Of a stretch of 64,000 nt of DNA, positions 1 to 9,786 are shown one piece after another; position 1 is the stretch's first letter, and every line of letters starts with the position of its first letter. This DNA is from Parashewanella sp965200795. GTDB taxonomy: Bacteria; Pseudomonadota; Gammaproteobacteria; Enterobacterales; Shewanellaceae. Under the pieces are notes generated by a model. That model saw nothing but the letters and a program-made list of their open reading frames with translations. It was not told the DNA's origin and made no database searches. Both the position numbers and the translations under genes were made by a program. The stretch is from NCBI GenBank assembly GCA_965200795.1, contig CBDAVB010000019.1, forward strand, positions 1 to 64,000, read 5' to 3'.

Positions 1-135
1 ACGATTTATGTCGTGATCCCAGAGAATGTTTTCTTCTTTGGTTAAGGATATTTCAATCATGTTGCTATGATGATCTCATTACAGAAAATTGCAAGCCTTT
101 GTTTGAAAAAATCGCATCTTGAATGATCACGGGTA
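1..135 (-). mobile_element. IS630-family element, terminal fragment cut by the window edge
   Basis: These bases match the 5' end of the complete IS630 element at 5744-6860 almost base for base. They cover the first transposase codons (reverse strand) and the terminal inverted repeat that ends in GGGTA followed by TA. One T is missing from a T-run compared with the full copy, which would put the transposase start out of frame. The rest of the element lies outside the window. The insertion point is a TA inside an IS200-like remnant. Confidence 0.85.
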
Positions 136-220
136 TATACCTACGGTCGGTATCTACACAATAGCCTTTAGCCCAAAAGTGGTTACCCCAATAAGACTTC
201 TTTCTTAAATATGGAACTGC
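136..220 (-). pseudogene. IS200/IS605-type TnpA transposase remnant
   Basis: Read on the reverse strand these bases encode a stretch containing YWGNHFWAKGYCVDT. This matches the conserved region of the IS200/IS605 single-domain Y1 transposase (usual form YWGxHFWxxGYFVxTVG). Only about 28 codons remain; one side ends at the IS630 insertion and the other loses similarity. The catalytic tyrosine and the HUH region are not visible. It is a dead fragment that served as the IS630 target. Confidence 0.6.
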
Positions 221-994
221 TTAATTTTGGCTCCCTCTGTTTGGTTTTGTCGCTAACAGAGTACACCTGTGTCTTGATTCATTTCAAAGGTGTTTAGCGA
301 TCAGTTGGTTACCGAGGTTATGCACTTATTATCCGAATTCAGGTTATTATAAAAATTAAGATGAATCATATATAAAGAATCATCTTCCTGAAATCAGACG
401 CAAATACGGTATACCTCCAGCTAAACGAGGAAAGCGAGCAAAGGTTAAGCAGGTTCTTTCTTTTCTAAAAGGACGGAGTACTAGCCGTTCGCCGCAAGCT
501 TATCTTAAACGGCGTGCGGGTTTATTTTGGTCTTAAATCCGGCTTCTATCTTTATCTGAAAACTCGCTGGGAAAACCAGCTAATAACAAAACGGTTATAT
601 TGTATTTTTTGTGGATAGATTCACTCAAATTCCTATATTACGCCGCAAGCTGCGGGAATAAAATCCGAAGAGATTTAAGCCGTTACAAAGGCTCTGGACG
701 GCTTCCTGAGAATGAGCAGTGGTATCAGGCCGTCTGGGACAGAGCCGGCGGCTATAACGCCAGAAGTTTTAAGTCACCGTTACCTTTAGATGTTCATTTC
801 ACAATACTAAACACGATTAAATTTTGTTCATAAAATATAAAATATAGAAAAATTTTTAATTTTTATGTAGTTTAGTAGGTTAACAATCAAAAGAAAAATG
901 GTTTAACTGATTTGATAACGCCAACAAAACAGCCGGCTGGAACTAAACCTGACTATCCAAGCGACTCAATCTCAAACCCCCCGTAAACCAAACG
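221..994. other. Gene-poor stretch with one possible gene remnant
   Basis: No convincing gene. A reading frame at 381-536 (+) lacks a clear start and encodes a basic peptide (HLPEIRRKYGIPPAKRGKR, then more Lys/Arg) before a TAA. It may be the tail of a lost gene. A 77-codon frame at 600-833 has no recognisable domain and no good ribosome binding site. The stretch just before 995 is AT-rich and could hold the promoter of the ankyrin gene; I cannot assign boxes. Confidence 0.4.
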
Positions 995-2131
995 ATGTAT
1001 TTATTTAATGGGTACACTTGTGAACCTAATCCGAAAGGAAACACGGATATTAATGGTTTTATTGAAAATGGTGCTGGTCAATTCAATATGTGGGGAAATT
1101 ACGGTGAGTTCCATTCTAACTTAAGTATCATGGACATATTCCTGCAGGAGAAAAAACAAAGAGATATAAACCTTATTTCAGCCGCCAGTAACGGCCATAC
1201 CGAAACAGTAGAACTCCTGCTCCAAGAGGGCGCCGACATCAACGCCAAGAGCAAAGAAAACTTCACAGTGCTCCACTCAGCCGCTAATAACGGCCATACC
1301 GAAACAGTAAAACTCCTGCTCAAAGAAGGCGTCGAGGTCGATCTTACAAGTAATAACGGCAACACCGCCCTCATCTCAGCCGCCAGTAACGGCCATGTCG
1401 AAATAGTAAAACTCCTGCTCAAAAATCACGCCAAGGTCGATATTATTAATAATATCCACTTCACAGCGTTACACTCAGCCGCTCTTGGGGGTCATACCGA
1501 AATAGTAAAACTGCTGCTCCAAGAGGGCGCCGACATCAACGCCATGACCAAAGAAAACTTCACAGCGCTCCACTCAGCCTCTAAGGCAGGTCATACCGAT
1601 GTAGTCACATGCCTGCTCGCCGCGTCTTCCGACATCAAAACGGGCACCAAGAACAGGAGCGGCTTCACCGCCCTCATCTCAGCCGTTACTGGCGGCCATA
1701 GACAAATAGTAAAACTCCTGCTCAGCGAGGGCGCTAATGTCGATCTTAAAGCTAATAACGGCTTCACCGCCCTCATTGTTGCCGCTAATGACGGTGATAT
1801 CGATATACTAGAATCCCTGCTCCAAGCGGGCGCCAATGTCGACCTTAAAAATAATAACGGCTTCACCCCCCTCATGTCAGCCGCTAAGAAGGGCCATATT
1901 GAAGCAGTGGAACGCCTGCTCAAAGCGAACGCCAATGTCGATCTTACCAACAATGAAGGCTTCACAGCGTTCCACGCAGCCGTTAAGAACGGCCATGTCA
2001 AAGTAGTGCAACTCCTGCTCAGCGCGAACGCCAATGTCAGTATTAAGAGTGTTTTTGGCCACACACCGTTACAATCAGCCCGTTGGAAAGGCCATACTGA
2101 AATCGCAAAAATCATCTTGGAGTCCGTTTAA
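995..2131 (+). CDS. Ankyrin-repeat protein (about ten repeats)
   Basis: Residues 1-55 are a short leader with no recognised domain. From about residue 58 to the end the protein is an unbroken array of roughly ten 33-residue ankyrin repeats of the form TALxSAAxNGHTEIVKLLL. Ankyrin arrays bind other proteins, and in intracellular bacteria they are often delivered into host cells, so a host-directed role is an inference. There is no signal peptide or transmembrane segment. Repeats are unusually alike at DNA level; phrases such as the codons for GHTETVKLLL recur almost unchanged, which suggests recent expansion or gene conversion. One repeat (about residues 205-240) is a few residues longer. The gene stands alone between IS remnants and an ISL3 element. 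The target protein cannot be told from sequence. Confidence 0.88.
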   Translation: MYLFNGYTCEPNPKGNTDINGFIENGAGQFNMWGNYGEFHSNLSIMDIFLQEKKQRDINLISAASNGHTETVELLLQEGADINAKSKENFTVLHSAANNGHTETVKLLLKEGVEVDLTSNNGNTALISAASNGHVEIVKLLLKNHAKVDIINNIHFTALHSAALGGHTEIVKLLLQEGADINAMTKENFTALHSASKAGHTDVVTCLLAASSDIKTGTKNRSGFTALISAVTGGHRQIVKLLLSEGANVDLKANNGFTALIVAANDGDIDILESLLQAGANVDLKNNNGFTPLMSAAKKGHIEAVERLLKANANVDLTNNEGFTAFHAAVKNGHVKVVQLLLSANANVSIKSVFGHTPLQSARWKGHTEIAKIILESV

Positions 2132-2207
2132 AAACCTATCTGTAGTTGCTTGAATTTATAAATCGGTTTGCTCGCGTTTATCCGTAATTTTCTGCTCACA
2201 ATAAATG

Positions 2208-3552
2208 GGCTCTTCGTCGTTTCATATGGATTTGAGTAGATCTGATACAGGGCTAGCAATCATAAAAATCATGGTAATAAATGTTCCTGTATTACGATAC
2301 CCTCTGGCTCGTGCTCTAGCCGCTTGAAATAGACTATTTAAACCTTCCATACGAGCATTCGTATAAGTGGATGACCAGCGCTGTAAAATTCTCTCTGCAT
2401 GCCTTTCCACAGTTGCAAGTGCTTTTCGAACGGGTTCTAACATCTCAATATCACCCAACTGCTCTTTTGCAAAATTAATGAAATACGTCAGCCTCCAGCG
2501 TGCAGCATGAGCGGTTTCAGCTTGACGTATCCACCTAAGTTGTTCCTTAATCCGCCAAGCTGTTGCTGTATTCAGGTCGCTGGATTCTAGCTCTGCAAGT
2601 GCTTCTTTTTGTTTCTCAGTAAATGAGCCATCTGCATTTTTTAGTACTGCCCAGCGCAGGCTCTTTGGATGCGGTTGGATTTTTCTCTCCGTTTTACGTA
2701 CTTCATCAACCGCTTTAGTAAACAGTTGCACAACATGGAACCAATCAACCGTTACGTTAGCATCCGGGAACTCTTCCTCTGTTGCTGACAGAAAGGCTCT
2801 TGACATATCACACACGACTTCAAGTACATTATCTGCTTTGCCTTGATGCTCTGTCAGAAAGGACTTAAATCGCTTAACGGTTTCCTTACCTTTTCCGGGC
2901 GTAGCGAACACAACAGGCTTGTCTTTCTTGTCCATATCAATGAAAACAGTAACATAGTTGTGGCCACGTTTAGCCGCCGTTTCATCGAATCCAATAGCTT
3001 TAAGTGCTGACAAGTCCATCAATGCTAATGCCTTGCTGACGTAGTGTTTGATGATGCGCCAAATACGTTTGTCACGAATTCCAACATATTCAGCACATGC
3101 CTTAACCGGCATTTCACGAGCCGGTACCAATACAGATTGTTCGAACAATAACGTGAATTTACTACCCGCTCTCGCCCAAGGGACATTGACACGCTTAACG
3201 CCATGCTCAGCACATCGAGTTCTCGGGACGTTTGCTTTGATATAACAGTGATGCTGAAAGAAATTGAGATGACGCCAGGTCAGCGATTTAAAGTCATGTG
3301 CCGGACAAGCTTTTGAGCAAGTCGGGCAGGGATACAAGCTTCCTCGTTCAGCTTCAATTTCGAGAACAAGTTCATTAGGTGAGGCTGATATATCCAGGTG
3401 TTGGTTAACCAACTTCCAAGGCGCTTCTATACCAAGGCCGAGCATCAAAACTTGATTTCCATCCATGTATTTACTTCCAACTCTTGACTGCAAAACTGGG
3501 TTTATTATCTCAGAAATAAATCCATTAAATCCACACTAAACGACGAAGAGCC
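2208..3552 (-). mobile_element. Complete ISL3-family insertion sequence
   Basis: The element is bounded by inverted repeats starting GGCTCTTCGTCGTTT on the left, with the mirror image AAACGACGAAGAGCC on the right. It is flanked by a perfect 8-bp direct repeat AATAAATG at 2200-2207 and 3553-3560, the duplication size typical of ISL3. One intact transposase fills it. Intact ends, target duplication and open frame together indicate recent insertion and possible current activity. Confidence 0.95.
2222..3493 (-). CDS. ISL3-family transposase
   Basis: A DDE transposase of about 414-423 residues, the normal size for ISL3. The N-terminus has a zinc-binding Cys pattern (CPTC, then CPAHD) followed by a helix-turn-helix region. 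The catalytic core shows GFDETAAKRGHNY (first Asp), VVCDMSRAF (second Asp) and ARMEGLNSLFQAARARARG (Glu). Translation probably begins at the internal Met at 3466 (MDGNQVLMLG), which is where family alignments usually start; the longer frame adds nine residues. It is the only gene of its element. Confidence 0.93.
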   Translation of the reverse strand: MQSRVGSKYMDGNQVLMLGLGIEAPWKLVNQHLDISASPNELVLEIEAERGSLYPCPTCSKACPAHDFKSLTWRHLNFFQHHCYIKANVPRTRCAEHGVKRVNVPWARAGSKFTLLFEQSVLVPAREMPVKACAEYVGIRDKRIWRIIKHYVSKALALMDLSALKAIGFDETAAKRGHNYVTVFIDMDKKDKPVVFATPGKGKETVKRFKSFLTEHQGKADNVLEVVCDMSRAFLSATEEEFPDANVTVDWFHVVQLFTKAVDEVRKTERKIQPHPKSLRWAVLKNADGSFTEKQKEALAELESSDLNTATAWRIKEQLRWIRQAETAHAARWRLTYFINFAKEQLGDIEMLEPVRKALATVERHAERILQRWSSTYTNARMEGLNSLFQAARARARGYRNTGTFITMIFMIASPVSDLLKSI

Positions 3553-3618
3553 AATAAATGACGTTATAAAAACGAGCTTGCTCACATTAACCACTTTTAT
3601 CAAATTAGTTGCTCAAAT

Positions 3619-3734
3619 CTTAGATCCTAATAATAACTGATACATTTTAATACAGAACCGAGGAGAGGAAGCTTGTAAACTTCTTTACCCCAAAGTGAAA
3701 TAAGGTTTTAAGTGAAATCTAAATACAACCAACT
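3619..3734 (+). mobile_element. IS30-family left-end fragment
   Basis: About 115 bases match the left end of the IS30 element at 7438-7554 with a few changes, including the leader, the GAGGAGAGGAAG stretch and the first codons of the transposase (KSKYNQ). Similarity stops abruptly at 3734. It is a leftover of a second IS30 copy. Confidence 0.75.
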
Positions 3735-3776
3735 AACCTGAATTCAAGTCTGGATCTCAGTAAAACGGACAGATTT

Positions 3777-5693
3777 TTATTCGAAGTGAGACTGCCTGTA
3801 ATCATCAAGCAATCGGTATAGCGCTGTATTTGCATCACTGGTTTTTAACGCCAGCATGAAGCGAAAGCAATTTTGTCCGAGCCGGGTTTGATTCATTGTG
3901 TATCCGTCTTTAAAGATGAGGAAAGATTTTAAATGCGCAAGCAGTAACCTTGTATTTGCAGAGCTTTTGAACTTCCCGTTAAGCAGAACTTTATTAATGA
4001 GATCACCAACAAGACGGTCATTAAAATCAATGGCGCTTTCTATGTAGTCCCAAAAAAAGCCTGCGGTTTTCAGATAGGGTGTGAAGTCTGTTTCTACAGC
4101 ACTTACCTGCTTCGGAAGCACTTTCAAAGTCGGCTTCGGATCAGGGAAACGTTCTCTTGTCCGCTCAATTTGTTTTGTTACTTTGCTAAAATAACTTGAA
4201 AAATCCCAATTAGAACGCAGTTCAATGTCTTCACAGAGGGTCTCTGCCAGAGCCGGATTTACACAAGCCAGCCAATAAATCGAACTCATAAGACCGGTTC
4301 TGACGCGGGTATGCGTAACAGGTGCGAACGACGCGACAAATTCAACCAAAGCCTGCTCAACGGCTATTTTTTCATCCTGTTTCTGAGGTATAAACTGCCG
4401 ATAAAAATCGCTGGTTAATTTCAACGGGAAAAAACCGTCGGCATAAGCCTTTGCTGTTAACTGAACAAGACTGTCTAGCTCTCCGCTCTGCCACACAGCA
4501 TTCATCAAAGCTAAAACGTTCACTAATACCTGATTATCAGTCGATAACGGTTTTTTTTGTCCGGTTTTTTCATCCGTAGAAGTTGAAAGGTTAACGCCGA
4601 AGCGACTGTGCTGTGGCGCGGCGGTAGCCTCCGACCAGGCCATCGGTAAATAACGACTTTTTATGTTTTGATAAAAATGTGACTTAGCGAAACTCAGCGC
4701 GTTTTTCTTGTCCGCGTCCTGAATATCTTCGTTGATAACAATCGGTTTTGCCAGCGAGGGTTCCACAATACAAAGCCAGTTTATACACTCTACTATGCCG
4801 CTTCTTAAATGCTCTCGAATCAGTCCTTTATGAATCATTTCAAGGAGGAATTGCTGAATCACTTTCTCCAGATTATCACATAATGATTGATCGGGTAATC
4901 GCGAGTCAAAACGCTCTATAAACTCCGGGGTTAATTTAACCGGAAACAGCCTCTGCTGATAGGTAGAATCAAGAAGTGCTGACAAATCTGGCTTATGTTT
5001 ATTTTTGTAATAATAATTCAGATCACGAAGCGCGTTTTTTAGCGGCTCCGCATTCTGATTTACGGGCAGAATTCTGCTCAGCTGGATATCCATATACCGC
5101 ACAGGCGTAACCGCATTCGATTTTTCAATTGAAGAAACCGCCTCATTCACTCCGGCAGGGTTACATCTTATTGGTTGAATGAGTTTAATATCGTTTGATG
5201 AAGTTACACTTGCGGCAGGCAGAGCAGATAAATTAAGAATTTTTTCTCTTTCACGACGCCAGTCTGCAATTTCTGAGCTGATTTTTTGAGTGTCAATATT
5301 TTCACAAGCATCCGCGGCCTTTATAGGATCAACAACCGCTAACCATTTTAATGCGTTTACTACCTGCCCGGGAGTAAGCGTTTTTTGCCTGTCGGCGTTA
5401 AGCACTAAATCAGACATTAGCTGTGTCAGGGCGCATGTATGAACGCAGTCAATTTTTCTCAGTTGATCTTTCGAGAAATAAAACGGCAACATGCCGGAAT
5501 CAGCTAATCGGTCTGTAACAACTTTAATCTCTTGTAATTTAACAAAGTAATCTTTCTCTACCCGTTGTACTTGCTCAATAAGTTCCCTCCTTGAGTCGGC
5601 ACCCGTAATATTATTAATAAATTTAGACTCTTGATCCAGCGGCGGCGGATAATTTGTTCTCAAACTTAACTGAGGTTTTGTTGATATCGCCAT
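3777..5693 (-). CDS. Unknown 638-aa protein with three internal repeats
   Basis: I do not recognise a family. The protein is soluble in appearance, with no signal peptide or membrane span. It contains three diverged copies of a block of about 80 residues, near residues 60-140, 248-325 and 415-491. Each copy has a hydrophobic start (MLPFYFS, LFPVKLTPEF, FFPLKLTSDF), a variable helical stretch, then a core of the form xxxINWLxxVxPxLA (ALKWLAVVDPIKA, CINWLCIVEPSLA, SIYWLACVNPALA) followed by an acidic turn with a Cys or Val. The copies are separated by linkers of about 90-110 residues. This looks like a repeat scaffold made by internal duplication. It lies between an IS30 fragment and an IS630 element, has no operon partner, and is a plausible secreted or host-interaction protein; that role is inferred from context only. 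Confidence 0.75.
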   Translation of the reverse strand: MAISTKPQLSLRTNYPPPLDQESKFINNITGADSRRELIEQVQRVEKDYFVKLQEIKVVTDRLADSGMLPFYFSKDQLRKIDCVHTCALTQLMSDLVLNADRQKTLTPGQVVNALKWLAVVDPIKAADACENIDTQKISSEIADWRREREKILNLSALPAASVTSSNDIKLIQPIRCNPAGVNEAVSSIEKSNAVTPVRYMDIQLSRILPVNQNAEPLKNALRDLNYYYKNKHKPDLSALLDSTYQQRLFPVKLTPEFIERFDSRLPDQSLCDNLEKVIQQFLLEMIHKGLIREHLRSGIVECINWLCIVEPSLAKPIVINEDIQDADKKNALSFAKSHFYQNIKSRYLPMAWSEATAAPQHSRFGVNLSTSTDEKTGQKKPLSTDNQVLVNVLALMNAVWQSGELDSLVQLTAKAYADGFFPLKLTSDFYRQFIPQKQDEKIAVEQALVEFVASFAPVTHTRVRTGLMSSIYWLACVNPALAETLCEDIELRSNWDFSSYFSKVTKQIERTRERFPDPKPTLKVLPKQVSAVETDFTPYLKTAGFFWDYIESAIDFNDRLVGDLINKVLLNGKFKSSANTRLLLAHLKSFLIFKDGYTMNQTRLGQNCFRFMLALKTSDANTALYRLLDDYRQSHFE

Positions 5694-5743
5694 ACGCTAA
5701 ACAAGCAAGTTTAAATTCACAATTCAGGTATATAATATAAATA

Positions 5744-6860
5744 TACCCAAGCAAATTCAAGTTGCAGATGTGAGCGTTTGAAAGTTGTCAGTAATCCTAC
5801 TCGTTAAAGTATCCGCGATTTCTGGAAGTTTGACATCGAAAAAATGATTTATCCGTTTTCGGAATTCTTTGGCTGAAGCAAAATATTCATTATTTCTCAC
5901 ATGCTCATTCATTACTTTCCAGAGCCGCTCAATTGGGTTTAAATTCGGACTGTATGGTGGTAAGTAATTAAGCTCGATTTTCAGCTCCTTTGCTTTTTCT
6001 TTTACGCTGCCTGCTCGGTGATAAGCAGCACCATCTAAGATGAGGTGAATACGCTCAGCTTTAGAATGTTGAGCTTTCAGTTTTACTAAAAAATCCACAA
6101 CAGATTCTTGGTTGACGCGCTCATATTGGGCTGTCACAGTTTCAGCCAACTTCCCCAGCTGAATGCCACCAATAATATTCAAGCGAGTACGGCTGCCTGT
6201 GGTGTTAATCAGCTTATCTTCACCTCTTTTTATCCAACCGTAAGACAGCTTTGTTGCCATGGTAGGATGGACAGCGTCCATAAATACAATTGGCTCATTA
6301 TCAGGCTTTTCGGCCTTTAATGTCTCGTATTTTTCTTTAAATTCGGCTTGCTTTTGCTCATCAAATTTATGGGGAACACCCTTAGGCTTTTTGTAACTGA
6401 AGCCATTGCGATGCAGCCATTTGTTTAACCCTGCAACCGTAAATTTCACACCAAAGGTTTCATCAATATAACTCACAATTTGATGTGTATGAGCGAAAGT
6501 GAATTTTGTTAAATGGGCTATCAAAAACTCGGTTTGCTCTGGAGTGAGCCGACTGACTGAACCGCCATTTTCGGGTTTCAGTTTTTCTTGAGATTGATAG
6601 TCATCAAAATGACGTTTGACTGTTGTTTTATCTATCCGTAACGCTTGAGCAATTAAAGAATAAGACCAGCCTTCTGAACGTAACAGAACAACTTTAATTC
6701 GGTCACATTCACGGCTATCACTTGACGATTTATGTCGTGATTCCAGAGAATGTTTTTCTTCTTTGGTTAAGGATATTTCAATCATGTTGCTATGATGATC
6801 TCATTACAGAAAATTGCAAGCCTTTGTTTGAAAAAATCGCATCTTGAATGATCACGGGTA
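5744..6860 (-). mobile_element. Complete IS630-family insertion sequence
   Basis: Both ends carry matching inverted repeats starting TACCC (left TACCCAAGCAAATTCAAG, right read inward TACCCGTGATCATTCAAG), flanked by TA at 5742-5743 and 6861-6862. TA duplication is the hallmark of IS630/Tc1-mariner insertion. The transposase inside is intact. A truncated second copy occupies 1-135. Confidence 0.93.
5757..6785 (-). CDS. IS630-family transposase
   Basis: A 342-residue transposase. Residues 1-70 form a helix-turn-helix DNA-binding region (GWSYSLIAQALRIDKTTVKRH), followed by a winged-helix type linker. The DDE catalytic domain shows FMDAVHP, LILDGAAYH and the strongly conserved PPYSPNLNPIERLW (the Glu). 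Length and motifs are complete, so it should be functional. It catalyses excision and insertion at TA sites. Confidence 0.94.
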   Translation of the reverse strand: MIEISLTKEEKHSLESRHKSSSDSRECDRIKVVLLRSEGWSYSLIAQALRIDKTTVKRHFDDYQSQEKLKPENGGSVSRLTPEQTEFLIAHLTKFTFAHTHQIVSYIDETFGVKFTVAGLNKWLHRNGFSYKKPKGVPHKFDEQKQAEFKEKYETLKAEKPDNEPIVFMDAVHPTMATKLSYGWIKRGEDKLINTTGSRTRLNIIGGIQLGKLAETVTAQYERVNQESVVDFLVKLKAQHSKAERIHLILDGAAYHRAGSVKEKAKELKIELNYLPPYSPNLNPIERLWKVMNEHVRNNEYFASAKEFRKRINHFFDVKLPEIADTLTSRITDNFQTLTSAT

Positions 6861-6862
6861 TA

Positions 6863-7437
6863 AATTCAGAGCAACTAATTACCTTACTGATTCAGGTAAG
6901 TTTAAGGGCGGGATTATACTTACCCAATTTTCGACCAAATATGATTTCAGCCCTGAAACATCATCCCATGCAGTTCTGTAAATCTTTGATGCAATACTAT
7001 CCTTAAGCGGAAGTTGCTTAACAAGTACTGCTAACTTGCGCCTTAGATTATAACTGTCCCAAAACAATTTCTGTGTTTACTTATTGTTATAAGGTGGTTC
7101 AGCATGAGTCTTCTAAGCCCGCGTTCCTTAACAGCAACAGCTTATTTTATTGGTAGTGGCCAGATGTATATTTTTATTTTAACCATTTTAGCTTTATAGG
7201 CAAAACTCCCAACCACCATTTTAGCCCACTACCATAAATTTCTTTAAATTAAATTTACTCGAATTAAAATGCTAGTAAATCAAAAGCTGACTTAATCATT
7301 AGCGGTATGCTGTAATTTAAAGAGTTAAAAAAAAAGTATTTGCTTTTCCTGCAACAAATTACATTGAAATCTCCACTAGATAATGTTATGTTGATTTCAG
7401 TAAAATACGAAAATGTGAAAAACTTAATGTGTAGTCC
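6863..7437. other. Non-coding or decayed stretch
   Basis: No gene that I can support. A 62-codon frame on the reverse strand at 6879-7067 has no recognised domain and could be a gene relic. The remainder is AT-rich with runs of A and T. Confidence 0.4.
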
Positions 7438-7538
7438 TTAGATCCCAACAGCAACTGACACATTTTAACATTTTAATATAGAACCGAGGAGAGGAAGTTT
7501 GTAAACTTCTTTCCCTCAAAGTGAAATGAGGTTTTGAA

Positions 7539-8076
7539 GTGAAATCTAAATACAACCAACTCACATTAAAAGACAGACATCAGATTGAAGTGTTAAAGGC
7601 AGAAGGTAAAAGTGCCAGAAGTATCGCTAAGCTGTTAGGTCGTGGCAACGGAACCATATCTAAGGAGCTGAGGCGTTGTCCTTCTGAAGCTTATTGCGCT
7701 GAAACCGCTCATCTGGATGCGATAAGTAACAGGCAGACGGCTTTCAAAGCGACAAAAATCACTGATGACATCATAAACACTATAAAGTCATTGCTTAATT
7801 TCGGGCTAAGCCCGGAGCAAATTTCAGGTCGGATGAAACAGGAGAAAACCAGCGTAACGTTATCCGCGAACACGATTTACGGTGTGGTAAAACAACAAGG
7901 TCTGGAAAAGCTATTGCCCCGAGGCGGCAAGAAATACAAGCGGCGGCAGGGAATTGAAGCGGGAGCCCGTTTAATTCCGGAGCGAATAGATATCAGTGAA
8001 AGGCCGGCAATTGTCGATGAAAAAGTTGAGATAGGTCACTGGGAAGGTGATACGGTGCATGGTAAAGATTGCTACT
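7539..8076 (+). pseudogene. IS30 transposase, 5' part
   Basis: It starts with GTG (MKSKYNQLTLKDRHQ). It carries the IS30 helix-turn-helix (GKSARSIAKLLGRGNGTISK), the second HTH region (LSPEQISGRM) and the beginning of the catalytic domain with the first Asp in IGHWEGDTVHGKD. The frame is broken at about 8076 by the IS5-type element and then reads a few codons of that element's end to a stop. The continuation is at 9598. Confidence 0.88.
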
Positions 8077-9597
8077 TAGTCGGTACTGAAAAACATAACT
8101 TCAAGATTTAAAATGTACGGCATCTGATTTACGCAAAATTCAGAGCTGTACCCAAAAGCAACATTTCTTATATTTCGCATCAATTTCACTACAAAATAGC
8201 CAAAACTCACCATCTTTTTCGAGCAAAAAGAAAATGGCTAACCACTTTCTCAGGTTCCAGGCACACGCAGCCATTAGAAGGTTTATTGAGTCGCCAACAC
8301 TGCCCTTTAACCAGTTCTTACACAGCCTAAAATCACTCTTCAAATGCCCGATTACTGGTTCAATTGTTGCCCGTTTTTTACAGAGTTCACTTTTGCGTTT
8401 TCTCTTTGCTTGCGAGTCCCGTTTTAATGGCCGACTAGGGATAACAACTTCTTGGTCAACATACTGCATACACCCTTTATAGCCTTTATCTACAACGGCT
8501 GTAGTGATTTTACTCTTTCGGTGTTTATGGGCATGGTCAAGTGCAGGTCTAAGCAATTTTGAGTCGTGTTCATGTTTGTCATGACTGGTTACACCAATGA
8601 TTAATTGACTCTGCTCTGTGAGCACGACAGAAGCCTTCTTACCATACTCGTAAGGCTTGTGGTCTTTGCCTTTCCCTACTCAGTAAACATCGGGTTCATG
8701 AAGGCTGTAAATCTTGTTCTTGTCTTTACGTTGCTGTGTAATGGCTTTTTCATAATTGGAAAAATTCTCTTTTTGTAAATCAAGGACATCTTGTGGAAGT
8801 TTGCGTTGTAGCTCCCTTAAAAGCTTACCTGCGATAACACGTAACCTTTTTAACGCTCTTCTGGCTTTGCTTCGATTTTTGGCATGTCTAAAGCCTCGAC
8901 AGTCAATGCGTAGCTGTTTGACTTCTTTGACATAAGTACGTCTTTGCTTGATCCCAAATACTTTGGCTAGTTTATTGACTCGGTTAACCACCTTGATGGC
9001 AAGTTTGCTATCTGTCGGATAAGTAATGGCTTTTTCTTGGACGGTTGTATCAACGTACACGGTGTCATCTTCAGCTTTGTCACCGTGTAAAGCCACAGAT
9101 AATGCAAAGATTTTTTCACAGCCTTTTTCACCGATGCGCTTACGAAAAACACTGAGTTCACTGGCATCACAAGGGCGTGCTGTTTGAAACTCTGTCTCAC
9201 CACAAAACACTTGAAAATACACGTTCATCAGCCACTCATCGACCAAGGCTTCATCGCTGAGTTTGTAAAGTTGCTTGAGTATTAGCAAACCGCACATCAA
9301 CCGAATTGGCTTCGCTTTACGGCCTAATTTTTTGTATAACGGCTTGAACTCTTCTTCCAACGCTCGCCAATCAAAGGCATTAGCTAAAATGAGTAAAGGG
9401 TGAGTTTGCAGAAGTTGGTCTGTGATATTAAACAGACTGGCATGAGGTAAATTTGACGGGCTTTCTTTGAGCATTTTTAGCACCCAAAACGACCAGAAAC
9501 CATAGGTTAACTATATCATTTCTGGTCGAAATTGAATGTATCAAATAGCTATATTTTATTAGCGATCAGAATGTTAGATGTTTTTCATGGCCGACTA
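8077..9597 (-). mobile_element. IS5-type (DUF772/DDE) insertion sequence, copy 1
   Basis: Ends are inverted repeats of about 20 bp: TAGTCGGTACTGAAAAACAT on the left, and on the right the inward reading TAGTCGGCCATGAAAAACAT. It interrupts the IS30 transposase within the codons for GYLVT; the bases CTACTTAG are present on both sides, consistent with a target duplication. A near-identical copy lies at 39795-42605. The single gene has a nonsense mutation, so this copy is probably not autonomous. Confidence 0.88.
8140..9483 (-). pseudogene. IS5-type transposase inactivated by one stop codon
   Basis: The sequence is nearly identical to the 443-residue transposase at 41160-42491. At codon 268 the Cys codon TGC of the other copy (in PDVYCVGKG) is TGA here, at about 8680, which splits the gene into a 267-codon N-terminal part and a downstream frame that can restart at a GTG near 8625. 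DDE motifs DTVYVDTTVQEKA, AVVDKGYKG and IEPVIGHLKSDF are present but divided between the halves. The native C-terminus (CCFWVQL) is preserved here but lost from the other copy. Confidence 0.9.
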
Positions 9598-9785
9598 CTT
9601 AGTCACGTTGGTAGAGCGAGTGTCCAAGTGTTTACTGGTAAAGCGTGTTAAAAGTAAATCTAAGGTTGAAGTCACCAAGGCGATAAAGAGTATGCTTAAG
9701 CCTTTTGCCGCGATTTGCAAGACTATCACTTTTGATAATGGTGGCGAATTCGCCGGACATAAAAGGTTTCTGAGGCACTTAAATG
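9598..9785 (+). pseudogene. IS30 transposase, middle part
   Basis: It continues the interrupted IS30 gene: YLVTLVERVSKCLLVKRV, then the second catalytic Asp in ITFDNGGEFAGH. Just after GGEFAGHK an A appears to have been lost from an A-run, because the expected continuation (SEALK) lies in another frame. It ends at the CTTAAATG duplication (9778-9785) at the left edge of the IS66-type element. Confidence 0.85.
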
Positions 9786-9786
9786 G

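Noticed and set aside
600..833. 77-codon open frame upstream of the ankyrin gene
   Set aside because: No ribosome binding site, no recognisable domain, and it lies in IS-derived debris; treated as chance.
1099..2115. Long reverse-strand frames opposite the ankyrin gene
   Set aside because: They mirror the regular codon pattern of the ankyrin repeats on the other strand; a by-product of repeat composition.
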